DNA from: Pseudanabaena sp. M53BS1SP1A06MG
GTDB taxonomy: Bacteria > Cyanobacteriota > Cyanobacteriia > Pseudanabaenales > Pseudanabaenaceae
Direction: 5' to 3'
Assembly: GCA_020404105.1 (NCBI GenBank)
Contig: JADBWH010000048.1
Location: 46,898 to 110,897, forward strand
DNA: 64,000 nt
Part shown: positions 18,063 through 27,359 of the stretch, piece after piece
How the letters are laid out: the number at the start of each line of letters is the position of its first letter
Numbering within the stretch: the first letter of the stretch is position 1
Notes under the pieces: generated by a model
Database searches by the model: none
Told to the model about the DNA's origin: nothing
The model's input: the letters and a program-made list of their open reading frames with translations, nothing else
Program-made: the position numbers and the translations under genes

Positions 18063-18563
18063 ATGCGATTATTTCAACCGATTCTTCTCAGTCTGAGTTT
18101 GGCGAGTTTAGCTGTACTAGCAGCCTGTAGTAACAGTACCCCAACGACGACAAACTCAACACCTGCAACTACAGTAGCTAAGTCTGTTGAGACCCCTAAA
18201 GCTAGTTCTGTTCCTAGCATGACAAAATCTGAAACTAAGAGTGATAGTCCTAAAAAAGGAGGACAGGTGATTGAATCAGGAATCTATCATTTAGAGTTAG
18301 TTCCAGAGCCTGAAGAGAATAGTATCCATCTTGATTTCTTTCTACAAAAGAGCGACAATCATGAAGCAGTTCCTGATGCTAAGGTAACAGCACAGGTACA
18401 GCTACCTGATGGCACTCAAAAGAATCTCGATCTAAAATACGATGCCCCTGAAAAGCACTATACAGTGGCGCTATCAGGTAAAGCGGCGGGCGAGTATAAA
18501 GTCGCAGTTTTGTCAGATATTAAAGGTGAAAAGGTAAACGGGCGATTTAACTTTAAGTTGTAG
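18063..18563 (+). CDS. Lipoprotein following the RND pump, CopC-like position
   Basis: A 166-residue lipoprotein. A signal peptide with lipobox LAACS is followed by a Thr/Ser-rich linker, then a beta-rich domain (about 70-166) of the YtkA/FixH-like Ig type (ESGIYHLELVPEPEENS, then GEYKVAVLSDIKGEKV). It starts eight bases after the pump stop and is cotranscribed. Position and size recall copC of the Synechocystis copBAC operon, but no sequence signature proves this. Likely periplasmic, anchored by Lgt-type lipidation. Function unknown. Confidence 0.65.
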   Translation: MRLFQPILLSLSLASLAVLAACSNSTPTTTNSTPATTVAKSVETPKASSVPSMTKSETKSDSPKKGGQVIESGIYHLELVPEPEENSIHLDFFLQKSDNHEAVPDAKVTAQVQLPDGTQKNLDLKYDAPEKHYTVALSGKAAGEYKVAVLSDIKGEKVNGRFNFKL

Positions 18564-18581
18564 TTACTTCCTTTTAAGCTT

Positions 18582-18629
18582 AGAGAGTAGAAGGATAGCG
18601 AAGAATTCCTTCTGCTCTCTAGGCTTTTT
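18582..18629 (+). terminator. Intrinsic terminator after the pump-lipoprotein unit
   Basis: AGAGAGTAGAAGGA pairs with TCCTTCTGCTCTCT (one mismatch, 11-base loop), followed by GGCTTTTT. A good rho-independent terminator that separates the pump unit from the next promoter. Confidence 0.7.
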
Positions 18630-18662
18630 GATGGAAATGAGGTTACTTAAGAAATAGTGCGA

Positions 18663-18679
18663 TTTCATCTTCATTTCAT
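18663..18679 (+). promoter_or_regulatory. CopR-type direct repeat for the DUF305 operon
   Basis: TTTCATCTTCATTTCAT lies 45 bases before the DUF305 start. Perfect arms, N5 spacing. Confidence 0.6.
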
Positions 18680-18724
18680 TTTTTAGCTCTAAACTTTACT
18701 TAATAGCTAAAAAATTTAAATCCT

Positions 18725-19435
18725 ATGAATTTCTCTAAATTAAATATTCTTTTTCACAGCTTAGGCTTAGTGTCGATCGCCTCGATATCAACATTCATCC
18801 TAGCTGCTTGTACAACAACCAATCCAGAAACATCTGCTTCTAACAGTCCTGTTGCGGTGACACCTAGCTCTACACCTTCGACTCCATCGACAATGCATAA
18901 CATGAATAATATGCACATGGGTAACATGGCGATGGATTTGGGACCAGCCGATGCAAACTTTGACCTCCGCTTTATTGATGGCATGATTCCCCATCACCAA
19001 GGTGCAGTAGCTATGGCAAAAGAAGCTCAACAAAAATCTGAGCGACCTGAGATTAAAAAGCTAGCTGATGAGATCATCAAAGCTCAAACTAAAGAAATTG
19101 CAGAATTACAGACTTGGCGTAAACAGTGGTATGCCTCGGCTGGGAATAAGCCTATGGCTTATGATGCCAAAATGGGACGCATGATGGAGATGAGCCAAGA
19201 TCAGATGAGCGGCATGATGATGAGCCAAGATTTAGGGGCAAAAGATGCCGATTTCGATCTACGGTTTATTAATGCGATGATTCCCCACCACGAGGGTGCA
19301 GTAACAATGGCTCAAAATGCGGCAACTAAATCCACTCGCCCAGAAATCAAGAAACTCGCACAGGATATTATTTCTTCTCAGCAAGCAGAAATCAAGCAAA
19401 TGCAGCAATGGAAGCAGGATTGGTATAAAAAATAA
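18725..19435 (+). CDS. Tandem DUF305 lipoprotein, CopM-like
   Basis: A 236-residue protein with an export signal and lipobox (ILAACTT), a Met/His-rich linker (MHNMNNMHMGNMAM), and two DUF305 four-helix domains. Each domain opens with DLRFI-[DN]-[GA]-MIPHH-[QE]-GAV. The MIPHH motifs and MMGRMMEM-type Met clusters are likely Cu(I) ligands. Synechocystis CopM, a periplasmic copper-binding DUF305 protein, is the closest named relative. It opens an operon with the beta-propeller, copper ATPase and cupredoxin genes, and has its own CopR-type box. Confidence 0.85.
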   Translation: MNFSKLNILFHSLGLVSIASISTFILAACTTTNPETSASNSPVAVTPSSTPSTPSTMHNMNNMHMGNMAMDLGPADANFDLRFIDGMIPHHQGAVAMAKEAQQKSERPEIKKLADEIIKAQTKEIAELQTWRKQWYASAGNKPMAYDAKMGRMMEMSQDQMSGMMMSQDLGAKDADFDLRFINAMIPHHEGAVTMAQNAATKSTRPEIKKLAQDIISSQQAEIKQMQQWKQDWYKK

Positions 19436-19464
19436 TCTTGCACTAAACCTAGAGGACGTACGTA

Positions 19465-20532
19465 ATGAATGATCAAAAGCCAAATAATCAGGAAAGCGGA
19501 AAATCGCAAGAATCAAAAGATTCCAATATGTCTGGGATGAAAATGATGATGGCGATGATGATCGCCTGTTGTGCTATTCCGATCGCTTTGATCTTCTTTA
19601 CAGGAGGAGGTTTAGGCTGGTGGCTAGGACGCTCTAATCAACAAACAACTAGCACTCAGCCAACTAGCCAGCCAAGCAATCCCCCAACATCGCCAAAGTT
19701 AGCTAACAATGTCACCCTAACTCCTGCCCAAAATTGGCAAGCCGATAACCACATTCATGGTTTAACTATTAATCCTGAAAACCCAAATATTATCTATATT
19801 GCTAGCCATAATGGACTGTTGCAACGTGCTGAATCAGGAAAATGGTTTTGGGTTGGTAAAGACCGATCAGACTACATGGGCTTTACTGGCGATCGCACAA
19901 ATGGTCAACGCTTTTACTCTAGTGGACATCCTGCTAATGGCGGCAACCTCGGCTTCCGTATCAGTGAGAATGGAGGTGAAGATTGGCAGTTTATCGCAAT
20001 GGAAGGAGTAGATTTTCATGTTTTAGGTATCTCTCCTAGTAATCCCAAGGTTCTTTACGGTTGGGCTAGTTCGGGTGCAAAAGGTTTATTTGTCAGCTCC
20101 GATAGTGGTAAAACTTGGACTCAACCTAAGATGACAGGATTAACTGATGCTCCTTTTGATCTAGTTGTCGATCCTGAGAAACCTAATCGCGTCTTTGCGA
20201 CCACTCGTTCAGGGATATATGAGAGTGTAAATCGTGGAGATGACTGGACTGTGATCGGCGAAACTCAAACTGCGCCAATTCTGGCTTTGAATTTAGTCAA
20301 GCAAGGCGATCTCACAATTATGTATGGCTATCGCTTTGATAAATTAAATTCTGGTATCTATCGTAGTAATGATGACGGTAAGAACTGGGAGAAACTTTGG
20401 TCGGAAACAGATGGAGTGATTGTCAAACTAGCAGTGGCTCCTAGCAATTCCCAAATTCTTTATGCTGCGAACGAAAAGAATCAAGTTTTTCAATCTCAAG
20501 ATGCTGGCAAAACTTGGAAAATATTAAGCTAG
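19465..20532 (+). CDS. Membrane-anchored BNR/Asp-box beta-propeller protein
   Basis: A 355-residue protein with one N-terminal TM helix (about 25-50) preceded by a polar, Met-containing segment. The rest is a sialidase-type beta-propeller with repeated Asp boxes: SSDSGKTW, NRGDDW, SNDDGKNW and SQDAGKTW. It fits the family annotated as F510_1955-type glycosylhydrolase, though no hydrolytic activity is shown. The HIHGL motif follows the TM region. It likely faces the periplasm. It starts 29 bases after the DUF305 stop and 12 bases before the copper ATPase, within one operon. Its role in copper handling is unknown. Confidence 0.75.
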   Translation: MNDQKPNNQESGKSQESKDSNMSGMKMMMAMMIACCAIPIALIFFTGGGLGWWLGRSNQQTTSTQPTSQPSNPPTSPKLANNVTLTPAQNWQADNHIHGLTINPENPNIIYIASHNGLLQRAESGKWFWVGKDRSDYMGFTGDRTNGQRFYSSGHPANGGNLGFRISENGGEDWQFIAMEGVDFHVLGISPSNPKVLYGWASSGAKGLFVSSDSGKTWTQPKMTGLTDAPFDLVVDPEKPNRVFATTRSGIYESVNRGDDWTVIGETQTAPILALNLVKQGDLTIMYGYRFDKLNSGIYRSNDDGKNWEKLWSETDGVIVKLAVAPSNSQILYAANEKNQVFQSQDAGKTWKILS

Positions 20533-20544
20533 GGATAATTAATC

Positions 20545-22779
20545 ATGAGTAAAGTTACACTTAACTTACGCGGAATGCACTGCGCTTCTTGTGCTAATAG
20601 TATTCAATCAGCGACTCTTTCTATATCTGGTGTTGCTAGTAGTAATGTTAATTTTGCCACCGAAGAAGCGGTGATTGAATTCGATGATCAAAAAACATCT
20701 ACTTCTGCTATTCAGAAAATAATTAAGGATATTGGCTATGAAGCGATTCTGCCAGATCAAGTAGATGGAGACTCTGACAAGAAAGCTAGACTGACTGAAA
20801 ATCAAGACTTAACTCGTAAAGTATGGGTGGGTGGGGTGATTAGCGTAGTTCTAGTAACTGGCGTGCTACCTATGATGACAGGGATACAGATCCCTTTGAT
20901 TCCCGATTGGTTGCATAATCGCTGGTTCCAGCTTGCTCTGGCTCTCCCCGTGCAGGTTTGGTGTGGTAGTTCTTTTTATACGGGTGCTTGGAAAGCCTTT
21001 AAGAACCACACAGCTACGATGGATACACTGATTGCATTAGGTACACTTGCGGCTTTCTCTTATTCACTTACTGTCACCTTCAATCCTAGCTTCTTCATCT
21101 CTCAGGGCTTGCAACCTGAAGTTTATTATGAAGTTTCAGTAGTTGTAATTACCCTGATTCTCTTGGGTAAATTATTCGAGAATCGCGCCAAGGGAGAAAC
21201 TTCAGAGGCTATTCGTAAGTTAATGGGATTGCAAGCAAAAACAGCACGAGTCTTGCGCGATGGCAAAGAATCAGACATTCCCATTGAAGATGTGCAAATT
21301 AACGATATTGTGCTGGTTAGACCTGGTGAAAAAATCCCTGTTGATGGAGAGGCGATCGCAGGTAACTCCACTGTCGATGAGTCAATGGTGACTGGCGAAA
21401 GTATTCCCATTGAGAAAAAGGTCGGCGATCGCGTAATTGGCGCAACGATGAATAAATCTGGCAGTCTGCAAATCAAAGCTAGTCACATTGGCAAAGATTC
21501 AGTTCTCTCGCAAATTGTTCAGTTAGTAAAAGACGCTCAGGGTTCTAAAGCTCCGATCCAAAGACTTGCTGATCAAGTGACAGGTTGGTTTGTGCCAGTT
21601 GTAATTTCGATTGCGATCGCTACATTTATTGTCTGGTTTGACATTATGGGCAACATCACCCTAGCCACAATTTCTGCTGTGGGTGTACTGATTATTGCCT
21701 GTCCTTGCGCTCTGGGCTTAGCGGCTCCCACTTCGATCATGGTAGGAACTGGTAAAGGTGCAGAGAATGGAATTTTAATCAAAGATGCAGGTAGTTTAGA
21801 ACTTGCTCATAAAATTCAAACTATCGTCTTAGACAAAACGGGAACTTTGACTGAAGGTAAACCTGTTATTACAGATATCTTTTCTATCAATAAGAATGAT
21901 GATGAATTATTAAAGCTTGTCGCCGCGATCGAGCGTAATTCTGAACATCCTTTAGCAGAAGCGGTTGTAAACCATGCTAAGCAAAAGGGTATTACTATTC
22001 CTGAAGTGACAGATTTTATAGCGATCGCAGGTAGTGGTGTTCAAGGGAAAGTAGATAATTCCTTAGTGCAGATCGGCACAAGGCAATGGATGGATGAGTT
22101 GAAAATTGATACTAGTGAGATTCATCAATATCAAGACTCATGGGAAACAGGTGGTAAAACTGTTGTCTTAATTGCGGTTGATAATGTGGCTTGTGGCTTA
22201 ATTGGTATTGCTGACAAGCTTAAACCTTCATCTCAAACAGCAGTAGCATCTTTACAAAGAATGAAAATCGAAGTAGTAATGCTAACTGGAGACAATCAAT
22301 CAACGGCTGAAGCGATCGCTCGTGAAGTTGGCATTAAGCGCGTATTTGCGGGAGTTCGTCCCGATCAGAAAGTAGCCAAAATCAGAGAGTTGCAAGCTGA
22401 AGGTAAAGTTGTGGCGATGGTTGGCGATGGCATTAATGACGCTCCTGCCCTAGCTCAAGCCGATGTTGGTTTAGCGATCGGCACAGGAACAGATGTAGCG
22501 ATCGCGGCAAGTGATATCACTCTAATTTCAGGTGATCTGCAAGGTATCGTCACAGCAATTCAACTCAGCCGCGCCACGATTAGTAATATTCAACAAAATC
22601 TCTTCTTTGCCTTTATCTACAATGTGGCGGGGATTCCGATCGCCGCAGGGATTCTTTACCCGTTCTTTGGCTGGTTGCTTAATCCGATTATTGCGGGTGG
22701 TGCGATGGCACTTAGCTCTCTCTCTGTCGTTACAAATGCTTTAAGACTGAGAAACTTTCGTCCTTCTTCAACTAAATAA
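20545..22779 (+). CDS. copA: Copper-translocating P-type ATPase
   Basis: A 744-residue P1B-1 ATPase. One N-terminal HMA domain has GMHCASCA (metal site CASC). Eight TM helices follow. TGES, the CPC site in CPCALG (about residue 386), DKTGTLTEG (phosphorylation Asp about 429), HP (in EHPLAEA) and [10 protein letters not shown] are all intact. It exports Cu(I) from the cytoplasm. Normal length. It belongs to the operon with the CopM-like, propeller and cupredoxin proteins. Whether it is plasma- or thylakoid-membrane located cannot be seen. Confidence 0.93.
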   Translation: MSKVTLNLRGMHCASCANSIQSATLSISGVASSNVNFATEEAVIEFDDQKTSTSAIQKIIKDIGYEAILPDQVDGDSDKKARLTENQDLTRKVWVGGVISVVLVTGVLPMMTGIQIPLIPDWLHNRWFQLALALPVQVWCGSSFYTGAWKAFKNHTATMDTLIALGTLAAFSYSLTVTFNPSFFISQGLQPEVYYEVSVVVITLILLGKLFENRAKGETSEAIRKLMGLQAKTARVLRDGKESDIPIEDVQINDIVLVRPGEKIPVDGEAIAGNSTVDESMVTGESIPIEKKVGDRVIGATMNKSGSLQIKASHIGKDSVLSQIVQLVKDAQGSKAPIQRLADQVTGWFVPVVISIAIATFIVWFDIMGNITLATISAVGVLIIACPCALGLAAPTSIMVGTGKGAENGILIKDAGSLELAHKIQTIVLDKTGTLTEGKPVITDIFSINKNDDELLKLVAAIERNSEHPLAEAVVNHAKQKGITIPEVTDFIAIAGSGVQGKVDNSLVQIGTRQWMDELKIDTSEIHQYQDSWETGGKTVVLIAVDNVACGLIGIADKLKPSSQTAVASLQRMKIEVVMLTGDNQSTAEAIAREVGIKRVFAGVRPDQKVAKIRELQAEGKVVAMVGDGINDAPALAQADVGLAIGTGTDVAIAASDITLISGDLQGIVTAIQLSRATISNIQQNLFFAFIYNVAGIPIAAGILYPFFGWLLNPIIAGGAMALSSLSVVTNALRLRNFRPSSTK

Positions 22780-22790
22780 GAGGAACAACC

Positions 22791-23297
22791 ATGAAAAAAC
22801 ATCAAGTGGTCAGTATTCTAGTAAGTATTGGTTTATCTTTTGGCATAGTGTCTAGTGTGTCGGCAGAAGAAATGAGTAAACATAATTCATCGGCTGAAAG
22901 ATTTCAACCAATTGAGCAGCCTATAGCTCTTAAAATTGCAATCTCTTTAGGTGGTCTATCTTTAATGGTTGCTCAATTATGGTGGTTTCTAGGCAGTAAG
23001 CCCAAATCTCAACAAGCAAAAATTAGTGATGGCATTCAGGAAGTCACAATCACCGTCGATGGTGGTTATGTCCCTTCATTGGTAACGGTTAAACGCGGTC
23101 AGCCTGTACGATTGCAGTTTGATCGTCGCGATCCCAGTAGTTGCTTAGAGAAAGTCCTCTTCCCTGATTTCCATGTTGCTCAAGACTTAGTTCTCAATCA
23201 GACTACACCTGTAGAGTTTACGCCTCAGACCGTTGGAATGTTTCAGTTTAGCTGTGGCATGGGAATGTTTCATGGAGCGATCGCTGTGGAGGATTAA
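22791..23297 (+). CDS. Membrane-anchored cupredoxin-domain protein
   Basis: A 168-residue protein with a signal peptide (1-25), a second hydrophobic helix (about 45-67), and a C-terminal cupredoxin fold. The sequence VTVKRGQPVRLQFDRRD is typical of EfeO/CtaC-type cupredoxins, and Cys and His residues (SSCLEKVLFPDFHVA, FQFSCGMGMFHGAIAVE) supply plausible copper ligands (C, H, C, M, H). It starts 11 bases after the copper ATPase and is the last gene of that operon. It could receive exported copper. The metal and redox partner are inferred. Confidence 0.82.
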   Translation: MKKHQVVSILVSIGLSFGIVSSVSAEEMSKHNSSAERFQPIEQPIALKIAISLGGLSLMVAQLWWFLGSKPKSQQAKISDGIQEVTITVDGGYVPSLVTVKRGQPVRLQFDRRDPSSCLEKVLFPDFHVAQDLVLNQTTPVEFTPQTVGMFQFSCGMGMFHGAIAVED

Positions 23298-23331
23298 TCC
23301 AGACAATTTGGAGATTAAGGAATTTTAATTA

Positions 23332-24834
23332 TCATTTGGGAACCTCTTTGGATGAGTTTCTATTACTTACTGCACGCTGTAAAGCAGCTAGAGCACGGTT
23401 GTAATTAAGAATGGATTTGATGCGATTGACTTCTGCACGAGTAAGTTCATTTTCAGCAACGATTACATCAAGCTGAGTGGCTACTTCTGCCTTAAACTGT
23501 AAACGAGCAATTTCTAGTCCTTCTTTTGCCTGTTTTAATGCGAATTCTGATGTCTTAATATTTTTAGTATTTGCTTGTAATGTTTTGTAAGCTCGCTCTA
23601 CTTGAAAGCGAATCTGATTTCGGGTATCAACAAAACGAGTTTCAGCGATCGCCTTATTTGCTTCTTCTTGTTGCGCTCCTGCTAAGGCTGCTCCACCATC
23701 AAATAAGTTCCAACGCAATCTGATGCCAACAGCATAGCCATCTACTGTATTGAAGCGATCGCTCAAGTTGTCTCGCACTTGATAGTTGGCAAATAGACCA
23801 ATTTGGGGCTGCGTTTCGCTAAGCGCAATAGTGCGTTGCTGTTCGCTAATTTGACGTTGTGAAAGTTGTTGCTCTAATTCGGGACGATTTTTAAAAGCGA
23901 GAATGATGCTCTCTTCAAGGGATTGTTGCCACTGTCCTTGTGCCTGCACTGGATCGGAGGCTGTGAAATCAATAGATTGTACTAAACCGAGTAGTGGCAA
24001 TAATTGACGACGTGCAATTTCTAAAGCGCTCTGTGCTTGAACAAATTCTTGTTCAGCATTAGCCAGTTGAACTCTTGATTTGAGAATGTCGTATTTTGAA
24101 ACCCTGCCTCCTTTTTCTAATGCTTCAGCGTCAACCAGACTTTTTTGAGCATTTTGGGTTGCTGCTTGGGTAATTCGTACTTGCTCCGCAGTTTCCTGTA
24201 GATCGTAGTAAGCATTAGATATCTCTAGTCGAACTTGCTCTTTTAGTCGGGTTACTTCTAATTGGTCAGAGCGCACTAATGCTTCAGCGGCAGAAATCTT
24301 TGCAGATCGTCTTCCGCCATTAAATAGGTCATAGCTCAATTCGAGCTTACCTGTAAGCAGGTTTCCTGTTTGCTCAACCTCACCTTTTTTCAACTCATCA
24401 AGAGTATCTTTCGCATCTCGTTCGTTTGCAAATTCTGTTTCTAAATTAAGAGTAGGGAGTTGGGTTGCTTGGACTTGCCTTAATGCAGCTTCACTACGTT
24501 GAAGTGTACGTTCAGCAATCTGTAATTCACGGTTATGTTCTTGGGCTATTTGGATTGCTTGTTCTAAGGTAATTGGCTGTACAATTTGTAGCTTGACCTC
24601 TTCAGGTTTTGTGGGTAACTGTAAGGGATCAACTTTCTGATCTAGCTTAATTGGCTCTAGATATCCCTGACCATCAGAGCTTTTAGGGGGTAATGGGGAA
24701 TTAGTTATCGAAGGCTCAGCAGTAATCTCTCTTACCCAGAATAAAGAAAATGTCATACTAGTGCTAATCCCAATAAGAGCAGCGATCGCAAAGCATTCTA
24801 GGGAGAATATTGGTTTTTTAATGTGTTGATGCAA
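23332..24834 (-). CDS. TolC-family outer-membrane efflux channel
   Basis: A 500-residue protein of the OEP/TolC family, with two OEP repeats of long helices (LEQAIQIAQEHNRELQIAERTL, then NLFDGGAALAGAQQEEANKA). The frame opens at a TTG at 24834 with AGGA 11 bases upstream; no in-frame ATG lies nearby. The N-terminal hydrophobic segment serves as signal. A proline- and acidic-rich linker precedes the barrel. It closes a tripartite pump with the adaptor at 3313 and the RND pump at 14923. A minus-strand TTTCAT box lies at 24908. Confidence 0.85.
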   Translation of the reverse strand: MHQHIKKPIFSLECFAIAALIGISTSMTFSLFWVREITAEPSITNSPLPPKSSDGQGYLEPIKLDQKVDPLQLPTKPEEVKLQIVQPITLEQAIQIAQEHNRELQIAERTLQRSEAALRQVQATQLPTLNLETEFANERDAKDTLDELKKGEVEQTGNLLTGKLELSYDLFNGGRRSAKISAAEALVRSDQLEVTRLKEQVRLEISNAYYDLQETAEQVRITQAATQNAQKSLVDAEALEKGGRVSKYDILKSRVQLANAEQEFVQAQSALEIARRQLLPLLGLVQSIDFTASDPVQAQGQWQQSLEESIILAFKNRPELEQQLSQRQISEQQRTIALSETQPQIGLFANYQVRDNLSDRFNTVDGYAVGIRLRWNLFDGGAALAGAQQEEANKAIAETRFVDTRNQIRFQVERAYKTLQANTKNIKTSEFALKQAKEGLEIARLQFKAEVATQLDVIVAENELTRAEVNRIKSILNYNRALAALQRAVSNRNSSKEVPK

Positions 24835-24907
24835 GATTCAGTTATCCTAACTCAGTCTGTATTTGCTTATAACTATTTAGCTAATAGCTTGACAATAAAT
24901 TAAGAAA

Positions 24908-24924
24908 ATGAAGCCATGATGAAA
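24908..24924 (-). promoter_or_regulatory. CopR-type direct repeat for the TolC-like gene
   Basis: On the minus strand this reads TTTCATCATGGCTTCAT, 73 bases upstream of the channel gene and in its orientation. One mismatch in the second arm. Confidence 0.5.
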
Positions 24925-25009
24925 TTGCCTAAAAAAAGTCAATTTTGTTTTGTGATTTCCTGATACAACGAAGGTATTTGAAGATAAATACTTTGAAGAT
25001 AAATATTGT

Positions 25010-25483
25010 TTATCTCTCTTGCCCGTAGCCCAACATATGACGTTTAGCCATATATAAAATCAGAGGTGGCAGGATTATCCATTGTAGAAGTGGCAGCCAG
25101 CTAATATTAATAACTGGCACGATTAGCATGGAAACGCCGTAAAGCTTAGCAATACGAACGCGGTAAATCTCCGAAATGAGGGTATATATCCACCCTAGAG
25201 CCGTAAATAGCAATGTTGATTTCCAAGTATTTCTGAGTATCCATTTGCGCGATCGACATAACCCAGCTACCATCCATCCGCTAATCACAGTAATTACTCC
25301 ATCTCCTATAGTGCAGTGAGTAATGTAGTTTACCTTATCTGACAAAGAAGGCATTGCGTAGAAATCAAAGTAAGGTGATTCCCAAACTTCATAGACAAAG
25401 TGCAGTAAAAAGGCAAATAAAAATAAATTTGTTTCTGGTGCAGCTAAAATTCGATCTATCCATTGGGTTAATAACTTTTTCAT
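25010..25483 (-). CDS. Four-helix membrane protein, unknown
   Basis: A 157-residue protein with four or five predicted TM helices, with a conserved-looking aromatic/acidic stretch HFVYEVWESPYFDFYAMP after TM1. No family recognised. ATG start. An AT-rich palindrome (25543) lies in its upstream region. It is the last gene of the metal island before the IS remnant. A role in metal or membrane stress is only a guess. Confidence 0.55.
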   Translation of the reverse strand: MKKLLTQWIDRILAAPETNLFLFAFLLHFVYEVWESPYFDFYAMPSLSDKVNYITHCTIGDGVITVISGWMVAGLCRSRKWILRNTWKSTLLFTALGWIYTLISEIYRVRIAKLYGVSMLIVPVINISWLPLLQWIILPPLILYMAKRHMLGYGQER

Positions 25484-25815
25484 TGCAAGTCTATTGGTTT
25501 GAACTATTTACTTTGAAATTCAAGATGGAGTTTGATGATTGTTGATAAAATTAATTAATTATCATCAAGTGATAATAACTAATATTAAGTGGAAAGAAGA
25601 GCTAGTTTTTTGAGTTTTGAGAATCAATCTCCAATCGCTTTCAGAGATTGATTTACACAGAGGTCTTGAACCGTTTTACTGCCGATCTAAAATCAAATCT
25701 CAATTTGTATCGTGAAGCCGAAAGCTAATCCCATGATTTAGGATTATATTCAAATTTTCGGAGACTTGAGAATTGCTAAAAGGATTAGCCACCAAGGCAT
25801 ACACAAATTAGGAAT
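25484..25815. other. Non-coding stretch between metal island and IS remnant
   Basis: No convincing ORF. It holds the promoter of the 157-residue protein with an AT-rich palindrome, and some short imperfect repeats (AATCAATCTC... AGAGATTGATT at 25620-25652). The start of the IS256-like remnant is probably lost here. Confidence 0.4.
25543..25564. promoter_or_regulatory. AT-rich palindrome, possible operator
   Basis: TGATAA and TTATCA arms separated by ten A/T bases lie 60 bases upstream of the 157-residue protein. It could be a Fur-family or other dimeric-repressor site. Weak. Confidence 0.3.
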
Positions 25816-26183
25816 GAACTTAGGAGTGCGGCGACAGAATCAGAGGCGGAGTTTAATCTCGAACTCTTTGCTGAAAAATGGGACAAGTAATATCCGTCGA
25901 TTTCCAAGTCTTGGCGTAGTCATTGGGAGAATATTATCCCCTTCTTTGTTTTCCCGTCCGAGATTCGTAGAGCGATTTATACCACCAATGCCATTGAGTC
26001 GATGAATAGCAGTTTGCGGAAGGTGATTAAGTCTCAACAGATTTTTCCTTCTGACGAGGCTGCTTTCAAGTTGGTTTATTTGGCGATGCGGAATATTTCC
26101 AAGAAGTGGGCGATGCCGATTCGGGATTGGAAGCCTGCTCTTAATCGCTTTGCCATCCTCTTTGAGGATCGTCTCCACATCTA
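25816..26183 (+). pseudogene. IS256-family transposase remnant
   Basis: In one frame the sequence gives the C-terminal part of an IS256-type transposase: EAEFNLELFAEKWDK, a stop (TAA at 25888), then [28 protein letters not shown] and [20 protein letters not shown], ending DRLHI. The in-frame stop and the missing first two thirds (catalytic Asp residues) show it is dead. IS256 ends usually follow within about 30-50 bases; ACTTTACACAATCTACTTGACAG at 26192-26215 may be that end. It sits exactly beside the truncated methylase gene, which it may have broken. Confidence 0.8.
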
Positions 26184-26230
26184 GCTTCTAGACTTTACAC
26201 AATCTACTTGACAGTCTCACGAATCAGTAA

Positions 26231-26259
26231 ATAGCATAGGCGCAAAGCGCCTATGCTAT
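26231..26259. repeat. Perfect 13-bp stem palindrome
   Basis: ATAGCATAGGCGC, AAA and GCGCCTATGCTAT. It lies between the IS256 remnant and the stop of the truncated methylase gene, and may be a terminator or a mobile palindrome. Confidence 0.6.
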
Positions 26260-26263
26260 CTGG

Positions 26264-27250
26264 CTATACATCTGAATTCACAAACCATTCGTTAATCATG
26301 ATTAGTTCTTGATTGAATGTATATTTTCCAGATGGAACTATCTTTACCCAATTAGGATATTTGCAACTCTTTCGCCCCATCGCCAACTGTTCAGTTTCAG
26401 TGGGCTTGCGGAAAACTAGAATATCAGCCACTACTTCCGTGTTGGCAAATCTCTTAAAAGCAATGTCTGGCAACCGAATGGCAGTCACTAGCTCTAACTT
26501 ACTCGCTAGATATCTCCGAAAGCTGGTATTAGCTGCATCAAGGGTGAAGCAACTGGTGATCAGTGCTATCAACCCATTTTCTCGCACTAAATCTGCACAT
26601 TTCGCAAGGAAATAGTTGTGAATACTTAGGTTTAAGTGGGCATAGCACGGATCGTAGACTTTGTAATTGCCAAAGGGTACATTGCCGATCGCTAGATCAA
26701 AACTGTTGCCACTTAGGCTCACTGTCTCAAATCCCTGTGCGTAAATCAGGGCTTCGGGGTATAGCAATTTCGAGATTTGGGCAAAGATTGGGTCTAGTTC
26801 TATACCGACCCATTGCGATCGCTCTCTCATCGACATGGGCTGACATCCCATAAACGCTAGGGTGTTACAGGCTGGTTCGATGATCGCGCCACCTGTAAAG
26901 CCGATATCACCAAGAAGATCCCACATGGCACGGATGACTTCAAAACTAGTTTGGTAGGCGGTTGCGGTTGCGGATTTGGCAGCTTTGATTTCGGTTTGAG
27001 TCAATAGTTGGCTCAGTTTTTCATAGCATCGATGCTGCCATGTGTTGCCTTGATGATTAACTCCTACCCAGATATCGGTGAGGGTTCCCCATCCCGATGC
27101 TTTGGCTAGTTCTACCTGTTGTGGTTGTGTTGCTGATGATATTGATTTACTGAGAGCGATCGCTTCGACTGTGGCTTCTGCTTTGACTCGCAATGGGCTA
27201 TCAAAATGCTGCTCAATTTCTGGCGTAATTACAAATATGGGTTGGTACAT
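26264..27250 (-). CDS. N6-adenine-type DNA methylase fragment, DarB-like, C-terminally truncated
   Basis: A 328-residue protein. It resembles the N-terminal methylase region of very large plasmid/phage proteins that fuse a methylase to a SNF2/strawberry-notch helicase (DarB-like). SAM motif I appears as GGAIIEPACN, motif IV as the variant NVPFG, followed by LSIHNYFL, LIALITS and RLPDIAFKRFANTEVVADILVF. In complete relatives the sequence goes on past INEYF into the helicase. Here the frame stops after INEWFVNSDV, right at a hairpin and the IS256 remnant, so the helicase is missing. Whether the stub still methylates is unclear. ATG start. Confidence 0.72.
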   Translation of the reverse strand: MYQPIFVITPEIEQHFDSPLRVKAEATVEAIALSKSISSATQPQQVELAKASGWGTLTDIWVGVNHQGNTWQHRCYEKLSQLLTQTEIKAAKSATATAYQTSFEVIRAMWDLLGDIGFTGGAIIEPACNTLAFMGCQPMSMRERSQWVGIELDPIFAQISKLLYPEALIYAQGFETVSLSGNSFDLAIGNVPFGNYKVYDPCYAHLNLSIHNYFLAKCADLVRENGLIALITSCFTLDAANTSFRRYLASKLELVTAIRLPDIAFKRFANTEVVADILVFRKPTETEQLAMGRKSCKYPNWVKIVPSGKYTFNQELIMINEWFVNSDV

Positions 27251-27297
27251 TTTTGGCTTTTTCCTAGTTTTTGTTCTTGCGAACGAGCGCTAGCCAT

Positions 27298-27332
27298 AAA
27301 AAAGGGACATGACTTTAGTTGTCATATCCCTT
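27298..27332 (-). terminator. Intrinsic terminator after the 788-residue gene
   Basis: On the minus strand AAGGGATATGAC, a loop, and GTCATGTCCCTT are followed by a T tract (27303-27298). Stem 12 bp with one G-T. It separates the polymerase-like gene from the methylase fragment. Confidence 0.72.
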
Positions 27333-27359
27333 ATCGATATTTCGTTTAACAATTGTTCT

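Noticed and set aside
25840..26178. A minus-strand ORF of 112 codons.
   Set aside because: It is the antisense shadow of the IS256 remnant, whose plus-strand frame has clear transposase motifs.
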